The position numbers were made by a program, and so were the translations under genes. Under the pieces are notes generated by a model, which was not told the origin of the DNA, did not search any database, and worked only from the letters and a program-made list of their open reading frames with translations. A stretch of DNA of 64,000 nt from Prorocentrum cordatum (taxonomy: Eukaryota; Sar; Dinophyceae; Prorocentrales; Prorocentraceae): positions 83,501 through 147,500 of the forward strand of contig CAUYUJ010016361.1 of assembly GCA_963575745.1 (NCBI GenBank). Reading direction: 5' to 3'. Numbering within the stretch: position 1 is the stretch's first letter; the number at the start of each line of letters is the position of its first letter. Shown one piece after another: positions 20,774 to 30,759 of this stretch.

Positions 20774-20983
20774 ATGGCCCCTGGCGCCGACCCCAGAGAG
20801 AGCAGCAAGCAGGCCAGCGAGGGCGTCGAGGACCGAGGTGCCAGGAGAAGGAGGATGAGCAGGAGGCGGACGAGGAGAAATGATGACGATGTCCTAGACG
20901 AGGACGACGAGGAGGAGCTGGAGCAGGAGGAAGACGAGGAAGACGAGGAGGATGAGGAGGACGAGGACGAGGACGAAAGATGA
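20774..20983 (+). CDS. Small acidic ORF, copy 1 (69 aa)
   Basis: ATG follows directly on array B. The peptide starts MAPGADPRESSKQASEGVED, has a basic stretch (RRRRMSRRRTRRN), and ends in an Asp/Glu-only tail. A diverged copy at 21,604-21,804 keeps the same start, stop and frame, differing by substitutions and an in-frame 9-bp indel. That preservation hints at selection, but the acidic tail is repeat-derived and no homolog is recognised. It could equally be non-coding duplicated sequence. Confidence 0.25.
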   Translation: MAPGADPRESSKQASEGVEDRGARRRRMSRRRTRRNDDDVLDEDDEEELEQEEDEEDEEDEEDEDEDER

Positions 20984-21137
20984 GGAGGACCGCGACGTTG
21001 ATCAGGATGGGGAGGAGGACGGGGAGGAATACGAGTAGTACGAGGACGAAGTGTGGGCATTCGAATGCGTGCGGGGCTACGCCCGATTTATGCTCGCCGT
21101 TTGGGCTGGCGGTGGGGCCCAAGCGGCGAGCTTTCTT

Positions 21138-21600
21138 GCGATTCTCGGCCGCCGAGGGTGCAACCTATGGCGCAACTGACAGGGGACGGTTTTATTCTCG
21201 GCCGAGGGCGCAACCTATGGCACAACCGATAGGAGCCGATTATATGATTGGCCGCCGAATGCGCAAACTATGGCGCAACCGACAGGAGACTGTGTTATTC
21301 TCGGCCGTCGAGGGCGCAACCTATGGCGCAACCGATAAGAGACGGTTTTAGTTTCAGCCGCCGAGGGCGCAAGCTATGACGCAACCGAGAGGAGATGGTG
21401 TTATTCATATGGCGCATCCGACAGGGGATTGGTTTATTCTCGGCCGCCGAGGGCGCAACTTATGGCGCAACCGATAGGAGACGGTTTTATCATTGGCCGC
21501 CGAAGGCGCAAACTATGGCGCAATCGACAAGAGACGGTCTTATTCTCGGCCGCCGAGGGCGCAACCTATGGCGCAACCCATGGCGCAACCTAGGACGCAA
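21138..21600 (+). repeat. 53-54-bp tandem array C
   Basis: About eight units of the same repeat as arrays A and B, some with CATATGGCGCATCC variants. The segment after the array (21,597-21,940) duplicates 20,765-21,135 after array B, so array plus tail has been tandemly duplicated as a block of about 830 bp. Confidence 0.85.
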
Positions 21601-21603
21601 CCT

Positions 21604-21804
21604 ATGGCCTCTGGCGCCGACCAAAGAGAAAGCCGCAAGCAGGCCAGCGAGGGCGTCGAGGACCGAGGTGCCAGGAAAGGGAGGATGAGCAGGAGGAGGA
21701 AGAGGAGAAATGAGGACGACGTCCTAAACGAGGACGACGCGGAGGAGCTGGAGCAGGAGGAAGACGAGGAGGATGGGGAGGACGAGGACGAGGACGGAAG
21801 ATGA
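21604..21804 (+). CDS. Small acidic ORF, copy 2 (66 aa)
   Basis: Begins MASGADQRESRKQASEGVED and ends with an Asp/Glu tail and TGA at the same relative place as copy 1. The frame is also open upstream through array C, but the array is repetitive and the ATG at 21,604 is the conserved start. Function unknown. Confidence 0.25.
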   Translation: MASGADQRESRKQASEGVEDRGARKGRMSRRRKRRNEDDVLNEDDAEELEQEEDEEDGEDEDEDGR

Positions 21805-22037
21805 GGAGGACCGCGACGACGATCAGGATGGGGAGGAGGACGGGGAGGAATACGAGTAGTACGAGGACGAAGTGTTGGCACGCCCGATGTATGCTTGCCG
21901 TCTGGACTGGCGGTGGAGCCCAAGCGGCGAGCTGTCTTGTGATTGCAGTATGCCGGCTCCTTGTGGAAAAGGGACCCTGGGCTCCAGCAGAATCAATCAG
22001 CATCAAATCTGGAAGCCGTATCGAATCGAGATGTGCG

Positions 22038-22347
22038 TGGACGGTTTCCCCCGGGGGCCGTAGGCGACCCGAGGAGGGGAGGGCGAGGAGGGGGAGGAGG
22101 AGGAGGAGGAGGAGGAGGAGGAGGAGGAGGAGGAGGAGGAGGAGGAGGAGGAGGAGGAGGAGAGGGGGAGGAGGGAGGAGGTGGAGGCGGAGGAAGAGGG
22201 AGGAGGAGGAGGAGGAGGAGGAGGAGGAGGAGGAGGAGAGGAGGAGGAGAGGAGGAGGAGGAGGAGGAGGAGGAGGAGGAGGAAGGGGAGGAGGAGGACG
22301 ACGAGAAAAATAATGGGTCGCCGAAGCCCTTCGGAGAAACCGTCCAA
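22038..22347. mobile_element. GGA foldback element with 7-bp TSD
   Basis: The left end TGGACGGTTTCCCCC...GTAGGCGACCC and right end GGGTCGCCGAAGCCC...GAAACCGTCCAA are inverted repeats of about 30 bp enclosing about 230 bp of (GGA)n. ATGTGCG stands immediately outside both ends (22,031-22,037 and 22,348-22,354). Half copies lie at 1,878-1,966 and 14,880-14,950. It has no coding capacity. Confidence 0.85.
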
Positions 22348-22354
22348 ATGTGCG

Positions 22355-23128
22355 ATGGATCGGGTCTGCATCGGCACAGAGGTCGGGACCGCGCCGGTCG
22401 GAACGGCCTCGCCAGGGAATCCACAGCGGCGCTGCGCAAGTATCGGGCAACATCGGAAGGAGATCGAATCGGAGCGATCGGATCGGGATGTCACTGCACC
22501 GACCTTGCAGACGTGCTGCAGCGGATTTTCGTGTGGATTCCTGTCAATGCAAAACCCCGAAACGGCAAGTAAAACACGAAGTGAATTTCACGGGGATGAT
22601 GTTTTTTTGTTGTCTTCATTCCTGACCAGAAACAACCGCACGAAATTAACCTGGAAATCCATAACGAAATTCTCCAGGACACTCCGGGCCCATCCTGTCG
22701 TTTTCCGAGCGAAATCCGCTCTGCAATGTTGGCGAGATGAGAGACTCTGCCCAGGAGAAGGCGGGCCATGGGCCCCAGGGCTTCCCGTGAGGGTCTGTAC
22801 CTCAAGGCCCGCCCTCGCTCGGAAGGCCTTGGGGGTCTGGCCAAGCGGGCGCGGGTCTCACAGTTACAACCCAGGACCGAAACCGACGGACTTGGACCCG
22901 CAAAACTAACGGCCGCGACGCCCTCTCGCGAATCGAAAACGGCCAATTCGCTATAATCGACGTGTCAGGGTAGGAGGTCTATCAACCTCCGACTGTCCCT
23001 AGATTGGCAAGAACACAGCCGATGGCAGTCTCAGGGATGCGCTTTCAGAAACCGAGGGCACTCATAAGAAGGGCATCGAAACAGGGTGAATCCAATCAAC
23101 GAGGCAGGACTGGGCAGGGGTGTGTTTG
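22355..23128. other. Intergenic, no supported gene
   Basis: Unique-looking sequence with short ORFs on both strands and no recognisable motif. It contains a T-run at 22,603-22,609. Nothing else is visible. Confidence 0.4.
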
Positions 23129-23328
23129 GAGGCATCCCAGATGGGGTCCGAGTAGATAGAGGTCGGCGGATCGCCCGCATCTCCAATGCATCGCCCATGC
23201 TTCGGCCACGGCGACGTCGGCGTGGAGAAAGAAAAAGTCGGGCTCCCCTATCGAGTTGCATCCACCATACACTGGCGATGCGGCGCGATCTGCCAACCCC
23301 GTCTGCTCGGACCCCATCTGGGAGGCCT
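23129..23328. mobile_element. MITE-1 copy 2 (about 200 bp)
   Basis: The left GGCATCCCAGATGGGGTCCG and right CGGACCCCATCTGGGAGGCC arms continue inward to GATCGCCCGCAT and ATGCGGCGCGATC. TGGA occurs just outside each end, which could be a 4-bp target duplication. The interior keeps CGACGTCGGCGTGGAGAAAG, as in copy 1. Confidence 0.85.
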
Positions 23329-23762
23329 GGAACGCAGGAGCGACCCTGCGCTTATGTTGTTTCCATCGTGCTTAGGACCACACCCGAGAAATAATTTCGA
23401 GCACCCAGGAAAGTGTCGAAACAATGTCGAAAGAGTATCGCCTCTCAGGGCCCGACACGTGAAAAACCTCCGATTCCAGTACTTTCTTGATGCCCGAAAT
23501 TCTTTCTGGTGATCAAGGCTAAAGTAGGTTGGAACATCATAACCCTGGGCGAGGAGTGACATTCGGTGTGCGGCCTGCCGATCGCTGCGTGCGATGCGAC
23601 AGCAGCGGCCTCTGCGTGCATGGGCTCGAGCCCCCCCGCGCCCTCCGAAAGCCGCGCACCGAAGGCCACTCCAAAGGGCACACAGACTGCGCGTCGCCAG
23701 TCCGGGACCTCCCCCTGGGATCAGCTCCACGCCCAGGTCGTCTTCTGGTGGTCCCTAGGGCC

Positions 23763-24046
23763 CAGGAGGAGAGGAGGAGGAGGAGGATGAGAAGGGAGGA
23801 GGAAGGAGGAGGAAGAGAAGGGAGGAGGAAGGAGTAGGGAGAGGTTGAGCAGGAGGAGGGAGAAGAGGAGGTTGAGCAGGAGGAGGAGGTTGAGGAGGAG
23901 GAGGAGGAGGAGGAGGAGAAGGTTGAGGAGGAGGAGGTTGAGGAGAGGAAGGAGGAGGAGGAGGAGGTCAGGGAGACCCACAGGATCCCGAAAGCGGCGA
24001 AAAGGCTGCAGGACCCCGTTGCCTCCAAGACCCCCCACCGTTTTTG
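23763..24046. repeat. GGA/GTTGAG-rich purine tract
   Basis: Imperfect GGA repeats with interspersed GTTGAG, ending in a 70-bp segment (GGGAGACCCACAGGATCCCG to GTTGCCTCCAAGACC) that recurs at 24,355-24,424. It yields Arg/Glu- or Leu/Pro-rich ORFs that are not genes. Confidence 0.85.
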
Positions 24047-24280
24047 GAGTCCCGAAACGGTGCGGTGACAGACCGTGCGGTGACCTCGAAATCCCCCAAG
24101 ACCTCACCGCACGGTCCGTCAACGCACGGTTTTGGGACCTCGGCTGCCCCAGTCGCCCGAGATGTCCTCGGAGAATGACCCGAGCCCAAAACCGTGCGGT
24201 GACCCCGAATCCACACCGACTCACCACACGGTGTTGTCACCACACCGTCTTGGGGCCCCCAGAGGGATGGGGAGGGGAGG
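24047..24280 (+). repeat. Dispersed repeat R4, copy 1
   Basis: GAGTCCCGAAACGG to TTGGGGCCCCCAGAGGG. It is nearly identical to 55,611-55,840. It holds two stem-loops, one with 13-bp arms GACCGTGCGGTGA/TCACCGCACGGTC. Both copies end in GGGGAGGGGAGG-type runs. Confidence 0.85.
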
Positions 24281-25075
24281 GGAGGAGGAAAAGGAAGGAG
24301 GAAGAGGAGGAGGAGGAGGAGGCGGAGGAGGAGGAGGAGGAGGGAGAGGAGGAAGTGAGGGAAACCCACAGGAGCCCGAAAGCGGCGAAGAGGCTGCAGG
24401 ACCCCGTTGCCTCCACGACCCCTCCTCCTTCACCGGCGACCCATGGCCCAGGGGCCATCCCAGGAGGCGCCGAGGCGACGAGGAGCCTCCCATGGAGAAC
24501 CCCCCAACAAAGCGCCGCCCCTTCGCGCTGGGCAGCCGAGCGGCGGCGGCCTTCCAGCTGCCACCGGCGGCCAGCATCGGCATCAGGGCCTCGCGATCCT
24601 CGGGGAGCTCCTGGGGAGGGGCAGCGCGGTGCCCGAAGGCCCCGGCCTCCTTCCCGCCGCGCCCGTCGCGAGGAGAGGCCGAGGATACAGAAGGGGCCCG
24701 ACCACAAGAAACCTGCAACAAGAAACCCAACCCTGAGAATCCAGGACGTCCATTGGTTTTTGGTGTTGGAAAGTCAAGCTTCCCATCGCAAAACAAGCGA
24801 ACCCCCCCAAAAACATAGCACCCCGGAGGCAAGCAGGGGGGTTCTTGGGATGGGTTCCTACTGCAAGACAGAAAAACGAGAACAACTTCGGGCGCGGATC
24901 GATCGAGAATTTCTGAGACCCGGCGGCTCCGGAGGATGCATCGGAAGAACTAAAGAGGATCAAACCCCATTGGGGGGCTGCCACGCCGGCGTAGGCCGCG
25001 GATTAAGCGGGATGTAGCGGGACTAAGCGGGAATAGGTGGGAATAAGCTGGATTGGGCTGGATTTCGGACCAGGG
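24281..25075. other. GGA tract and intergenic DNA with a repeat R3 fragment
   Basis: (GGA)n to about 24,355, then G+C-rich DNA with no convincing gene. A short repeat at 24,706-24,760 (CAACCCTGAG, CAGGACGTCCATTGG) recurs at 60,056-60,110. At 24,865-24,950 part of the R3 repeat is recognisable (CGAGAATTTCTGAGACC, CGGCGGCTCCGGAGGATG). Confidence 0.5.
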
Positions 25076-25250
25076 CAAAATCAAAGATGCATACGAATGT
25101 CAATTGAGATCGGGCGGCTCTGAAGGCTTTCTCGGGCGCCGCGGCCTTCTCCGAGCGTGGCGGAGCGCTGTGAGGGCGATCCACAACACGCCCTGGGACA
25201 GATTTTTATCCTCGCCCCGGCCCCGACCGGGGGGAGAGGCCCGCGCAGGA
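25076..25250 (+). repeat. Dispersed repeat R3, copy
   Basis: GGCGGCTCTGAAGGC, TTTCTCGGGCGCCGCGGCC and TTATCCTCGCCCCGGCCCCG align with the R3 copies at 15,411 and 56,196. Confidence 0.6.
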
Positions 25251-26163
25251 GGCCTGCCGCGAAAGGGCCTCTCGGGCAGGCCCGCCGCAGCCCCGCCCAC
25301 CGACCTCTGCGGAGCCGCAGGTGGCCGCCGGGGAGCTGCCCAGGCGCTGCCCAAGCGCTCTCTGACTCCTTAGACAAACGTTGGCGCGTTTCGGCTCGCA
25401 CATGCTCAACGCCATCGGCTCCATTTCAAAGGACAGGCGTTCCGCGGTGCGGGATCTGCCAAAGCTACACCCTCTCGCCACTTCTGTTCGCCGTCGTGAT
25501 GACGTTGTTTCTGCAAGACGCGAAAAACGTAGTCGGGGCGGGATCGGCGCATGGGGGGGGCATCGCCCTTGAGTCGGCGACGCGTCGCCGACAGGTCGGC
25601 GACGTGCCCCCGATGGCGAACCCGAGCGGTCCAGGGCGGGTTTGGCAATCACGCCATCGTCGGCGATCAGTGGGCGACTGGGGGTCGATGCGTCCCCCCG
25701 ATCGCCCACTCACGCCCAATGACGAAGATCATCCTCATCCTTTCCTCCACGTCCCTCCTCCTCCTCTTCCTCTTCCTCCTACCCTCCTCCTCCTTCTCCT
25801 CCTGCTCCTCCTCCTTCAAGACATCAAAATCTTCAAGAGGCGTGTCATGCAGCCACAGCTAGCGCACAGCAGACCTGCAGGGAGAGATTCTCCCGCGGAG
25901 GGAAAAATGATCCATGGCGCACAGAAACAAAGAGAGGGACAGGGATAGAGAGAGAGAGAGAGAGAAAGAGAGAGAAAACAAACAAAAAAAAAGGAGAGAG
26001 ACCAGAGACCCTCCCTCACTCCTTCCCCCCTTGGCCTCGCTGAGGACGCATAAGACGAATACACCTGGGCTGCTGATCTGGTTGCTCACGAGTGGGGAAG
26101 ATAACTTCAAAATAGGCGAACGGCCAGCCTGATCGAGACTAGTCGGAGTCGCCAGACTCCACG
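25251..26163. other. Intergenic with CCT and GA tracts
   Basis: GTCGGCGACGCGTCGCCGAC-type palindromes at 25,575-25,605 recall the MITE-1 interior. A (CCT)n-rich tract lies at about 25,735-25,820 and a GA tract at 25,944-25,978. No gene is supported. Confidence 0.5.
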
Positions 26164-26670
26164 TCAAAACGTGTAGGCACTTGCTGCGGGACGGCAGGGA
26201 CAAAAAATAGCCTCATCGATCCAATCCCTCTGCTCACTGGGTGCCTCAACCGTGGGGTCCACAGGCGGTCCATGGGGGCCCGGGTACCCAGGGGCCAAGG
26301 AGGCAATGAGCGGAGCAAGGGGGAACGCAGGGGCCAGACGCAAAGATGTTCCAAGAAGTAACCCTCGGAGAAGCTTGGACCCCTCACTGCTCCTCTTGGG
26401 CTTGGAACAAGGCTCGACAAGGGCGCCAGTCTTGTGCGATGCGACCTTCCGACAGTGCTTGCAATACACAACAAGTAGATGGGATGACATGATTCGTTCA
26501 ACAAGCAGACAGTGGCCCACCCCCCTCCCCTTCACGCAGGAGGCGGGACAAGGTGGGTGGGAGAGTACTGCAGAGGAATAAGCTCTTCTCATAGCAAGCC
26601 CGCAGGCACTTTGCACATCTGAATTGGCAGTAGTTCCAAACCGGGGAATGATTAGGACAAACCTCCTCAA
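26164..26670 (-). pseudogene. LINE C-terminal Cys-rich tail fragment
   Basis: The minus frame includes VVYCKHCRKVASHKTGALVEPC followed by SEGSKLLRGLLLGTSL. This has the same order as the LINE-1 tail (CMSCGAYAWGGVREL...C, then G...RLLAGLFP). No RT or RNase H is visible upstream, so it is an isolated or strongly truncated remnant. The match is by pattern only. Confidence 0.4.
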
Positions 26671-27821
26671 ACTTCTTCTGGCGGGTGCGTCGCTAGAGGG
26701 GTCAGGAAAAAAAAACTCAAGGTGGGTTGGCCACTCTTGGAGGATGGCACAGGCACCTACAACAAGATGTTGGTAGATCTGAAATCCTTAGGCATACAAT
26801 GCGTACTCACTCAGTAATGCTATTCTACTGGCGAAGCTTTTGACGACAAAACGTAATTCAACAAAAAACATTTAAACGCAAAACGATCGGTATAGCGTTG
26901 GACGAATCTCGGCTGCCCGAACGCGAGAACGCGAGCGCCCGCGCGATGCTCCTTGCTGCAAACTGATGCCCCGATGGGGATCACGATATCAGCGTTCGGC
27001 GCGAAAGTGCGCGGACCGAATTGCCTACCAATCGCGACGTTGCGATCAGGAACCGCCGCGCCAATGACAGCGGTAGCAATGATAATCGAACAAACACATT
27101 GGAGCAAGTGGCATTGCGACAGCCACATCAAAGGCGCCCTTGCGTTCAATGACACATTGAAGGTTGCGCAACCACGCGCGAGCCCCATGCGACACTACAG
27201 CGCACAACAGCATGGTGAGCGCAAAAGTACACAAGCAAACGCGACGCGCGTGCTTGCGCGCGCTAGCCTACAAACGCGTGGGCTCGCGGGTGCGCGCGCG
27301 CATGTTCGAGGGCGGTGGCATCGCCTGAATTCGCGGCGCGGTGGCAACTGGTTGTGCAAAGCTGCAGGTCGCCAGGCGCACCTCTGGAAATTCTCGGGGA
27401 CGCAGATCCATAATGAGAACCGCGCAGTGCATCCAAAGAGACGCGATCACGCGAGACGTACTTTCGCGCGAGACAGCGGGGCGGCGTCGGCAACGCGGCG
27501 GCGGGCAAGAACGCAATACATTGTGCTGCCGTGTTTGCAAACCCAGGCTCCCCCGTGAACTTTTGCGACCAGTACGGGTTCCCGAAACAGAAGAACTTCC
27601 ACTGCACCAGGTATGGTGGAATGGCCCCTGCTAATATTCTGGCGCGCGAGTGGGCCAGGCAGGGCAATTATTTTGGCGCCGCGTGGGCCGACCATGACTG
27701 CGAGGAAGGTTATGCACTCGCGCAGGAGGATGTCGATGGGCTCGGACAGGACCCGAAATTCCTGGATACCTTGCATGCTTTCGCCAGGCCCGCCGATCTG
27801 CCAGGATCCATGCTGGCCCGG
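26671..27821. other. No confident gene; possible plus-strand exon near 27,540-27,800
   Basis: A plus-strand frame at about 27,540-27,800 reads SPVNFCDQYGFPKQKNFHC, AREWARQGNYFGAAWADHD and DGLGQDPKFLDTLHAFAR. This has coding-like composition but no recognised domain, and it runs into the 88-bp minisatellite. The long ORF at 26,953-27,558 looks like chance. Confidence 0.25.
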
Positions 27822-28145
27822 GGTCCACGTGGCGGCGCCGCCTCATGTGGGCGCACCCCTCAGGCGTTTCGTGGTCCCACATGGAGCTCCCCCGAAGGCC
27901 CCGGCGGCATGGCCCCATGGCGGTGCCGCCCATGTGGGCGCACCCCATCGCGCGGTTCGTGGTCCCACATGGAGCTCCACTGACGGCCCCAGTGGCAGGT
28001 CTACATAGCGGCTGCGCCCCATGTGGGCGCACCCTTCGCTCGGTTCGCGGCCCCGCATGGAGCTCCACCGGAGGCCCTAGCAACGTGGCCCACATGGCGG
28101 CGCCGCCCCATCTTGGCGCACCCCCAACGCAATCGTGGCCCCACT
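27822..28145. repeat. 88-bp minisatellite (about 3.7 copies)
   Basis: Units start with TGGCGGCGCCGCCCATGTGG at about 27,830, 27,918, 28,006 and 28,094 (88-bp spacing) and contain GTGGTCCCACATGGAGCTCC. Inverted relatives lie at 29,389-29,552. Confidence 0.85.
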
Positions 28146-28660
28146 TGGTACCCACAGCTGCATATGGTTGGGTGTTTCGCCATGCTTATCTCAGTCCAGG
28201 TCCTAATAGGCCTTTGCGAGGCCCCGTGGGCGACCGCGAGGGATTCTTTGAGCTTCTTGACATGCGTGGCCTCCCGCTCTTCGGCGCGAAAGAATTAAGT
28301 TACGTCGCCTGCTTGCTGCGTCGCGCGCGGGGCGGACTTCGCTACCATTGTGCCCACAACGCATCATGCGTACGTTTGTGATGCTGGCATCGAGGTTGCA
28401 GGTTGGAGACCAAAAGTGCCGCGATCACTTCGGCGCCCGCCGCGCGTGGATCCGTCGGGACACGTACTCTACAAGCAAATGTCTTTCTCATTTCGTCATC
28501 ATCTGCTCTTGCCGCCGCTCTCGCATCCGCCCCGCGTTGTTGTTTGCCCTGCCCTGGCTCGCGTTCCCTATTGCGGTCCTTCTGCGTTGCGCGCGCGCGC
28601 CCCTGCTGCCATTCGACCCGTCGGCCCCCCTGCGCCTATGCGCTGCGGGCGGCGCCCGGC
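28146..28660. other. Possible plus-strand exon, otherwise unassigned
   Basis: The frame at about 28,146-28,381 reads AYGWVFRHAYLSPGPNRPLR, DREGFFELLDMRGLPLFGAK and LSYVACLLRRARGG. It looks protein-like but has no recognised domain, start or splice evidence. The rest is unassigned. Confidence 0.2.
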
Positions 28661-28673
28661 CGACAGAAAACGA

Positions 28674-28975
28674 TCGCCCCGACAAAATTGGCCGACAAAA
28701 AACCGAACCGCCCCGACAAAAAAAACGACACAACAATCGGCCCGACAAAATGGGCCGACAAAAAAAAAGGTGGGCCGACAAAAAAAAGACGGCCGCGACA
28801 AAAAAATCTGACCGACCCAAGAAAGTGTCGCGACAAAATCGTTCCTGGCTTTCGCTGCGGGGCGGATTCATTGTAATTTCACAATTAGGATGCCCCCCCC
28901 GGGACCCCGCGGCAATTTTGTTCGACGGTCCGGGTGGGCATTTTGTCGGTCAGTTTGGTTGGGCTGTTTGTCGAA
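28674..28975. repeat. (CCGACAAAA)n-type repeat with inverted part
   Basis: GGCCGACAAAA and close variants recur about ten times at 28,674-28,845. The reverse complement (TTTTGTCGG, TTTGTCG) appears at 28,916-28,975. Length and phase vary, so the ORFs through it are artefacts. Confidence 0.75.
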
Positions 28976-29246
28976 GCGATCTGGTGCATCCACGAGGTCG
29001 CGCCGCGCAACGCAGCGCTTTCGTGGCAGCGAGGTTCGCCGAAGGCGCTGGTGCGTCGCCGAAAGCGACAGCCAGGTTCCTTTGGCAGGAGGGCTGGCGG
29101 GGAGGGGTGGAATGGGGGCTGCGCGCGAATGAGGGGGGGGGAGGGGCAATGCGGCGAAGAGGAGGATGAGTCGGAAGGCGTGGATGAAACGGGGAAAAGG
29201 AGGGGGAAGGATAATGAGGGTGGTTGAGGGGGGCCGGGGACGCTCA

Positions 29247-29368
29247 GGGCCCCTCGCGGGGCCCTCTCGGAGCCGTCCCGGGGCTCTCCACGCGCCTCTG
29301 AAGACACCGAAAGGGCCCCAAGATAACCCCAAGAGGGCCCCAAGAGAGCCCCAAGAGGGGCCCTGAGA
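29247..29368. repeat. Imperfect inverted repeat, GGGCCCC-rich
   Basis: CTCAGGGCCCCTCGCGGGGCC at the left pairs with AAGAGGGGCCCTGAG at the right; the interior repeats CCCCAAGAGGGC. The arms could form a long hairpin. Origin unknown. Confidence 0.6.
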
Positions 29369-29388
29369 GTTCCCCCCTGCTGTCAAGA

Positions 29389-29552
29389 TGGCGGACCTTG
29401 CCGCTGGGGTCTGCGGTGGAGATCCCTATGGGGCCGCAAGCCGTTTGATGGGTGCGCTCAAATGGAGCGGCGTCGCCTTGTGGACCCTGCCACTGGCGCC
29501 TCCGGTGGGGCCCCCTCTGGGGCCGCGGAACGATGCGTTGGGCGCGCCGAAA
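29389..29552 (-). repeat. Two inverted copies of the 88-bp minisatellite
   Basis: TGTGGACCCTGCCACTGGCG and GGGGCCGCGGAACGATGCG match the reverse complement of the unit at 27,822-28,145 (TGTAGACCTGCCACTGGGGC). Confidence 0.6.
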
Positions 29553-30759
29553 GAAAGAAATTATACAGGGAGGGGCAGGAACGGAAAACAGGGAGAAGAG
29601 GGAGGAAGGAGGGGGACGACGACGAGGAAGGGGAAGGGGAAGAGAAACGACGGGGCCGGAAGGAGGGGGGGCGAATTAGTAGGGCGAGGTGGGGGGGGGA
29701 GGGGAAGACGTGGAAAAAGGGGGAGGGAGGGCCAGGGAGGGGGAAAGCCAAGGAAAAGGGGAGGGATGGGGCAGGGGGGAGGGTGGACGAAGTAGTAGGG
29801 AGGAGGAAGAAAGGACGATAATGAGAGAGGGTTGGGAGATGAGGGAAAACCGTGGAACATCGTTGCAACCGCCAGCCCCAACTTGTCCGCAGCAGGGCCC
29901 AGATTTCTCCTCGACGCCCCTGCGAGGCTCCCACGAGTGCCACCTGAAGGCACATGACGCCGCCGAGAACGTCCACGAGGCTATGCAAGTTTTGCACGAA
30001 AGCACCCGAGGCATCTTGGAAATCCCCTCGCACAAAAAAGCGAAACCTGCACCAACATCCAAAAGGCTTGCGACCCACAGCGCCGGCATAGCGGCGGGGT
30101 TCGCCACAGGCATCGGAACGCCAACGCCTCCCCCCCCCCCCAATTTCCGATGGGAACTTCCTGGGGCGAACTCCACGCAGCGCTCGCCCCGGCCGAACGA
30201 CGCCCCCCCCCGAAGGGTTGGACCAGGCAAGCTGAAGTCGGGGATGCCCGCCACCATGTCCCCTCGCTCTCTTCCTCCTCCTCATCATTTTCCTCCTCCT
30301 CCTCCTGCCAATCTCCCCCCCCCCTCCCCCTCCCCCGCCGCGCCGCCGCGCCCCCCCCTTCGCCGCAGAATGCTACCGCGCGCCCGTTAGGACCGCGAGT
30401 CGCCCGGCGAACGCGAGAGTAGTAAGATGACATGTTTCCGACATGATGCGTGGGCGCCCAATGCGCGGGCCTACATGACACGTCGAGGGCGCCTGACACG
30501 CGCCCGCGATAAAATTCACAATCGAAATCGAAAAATTAGCTCCGGCGGCGCACATGCGGTGGGACACGCGTGCGTTCGGCGTCACCCGCGCGGGGTGGCT
30601 AACAAATTCGCGGCGTTGCGGTAAAAATGCCATTGTGCCCAACATCGTTTCGAAGCGCGCTGCGGTGCGCCGCGCTAGCGCGCGTGGACTGCGGCCTGCA
30701 TGCGGTCCGCGCACTAGTACGAGCGATTGAGTCTGAAAAGGCAAGGCGTGGCACGTGCG
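29553..30759. other. Purine/pyrimidine-rich intergenic DNA
   Basis: GGGGA-rich tracts at 29,560-29,830 and CCTCCT/CCCC tracts at 30,260-30,360. No gene is supported; ORFs reflect composition. Confidence 0.4.

Noticed and set aside
18125-21600. CRISPR-like regularly spaced repeats
   Set aside because: Units are contiguous 53-54-bp tandem repeats without unique spacers, in eukaryotic DNA.
21602-22572. Long Leu-, Ser- and Gly-rich ORFs
   Set aside because: They are products of the GGA foldback element read in various frames.
26953-27558. 201-codon plus ORF
   Set aside because: No motif, mixed composition, overlapping ORFs of similar length on the minus strand, no splice or start context.
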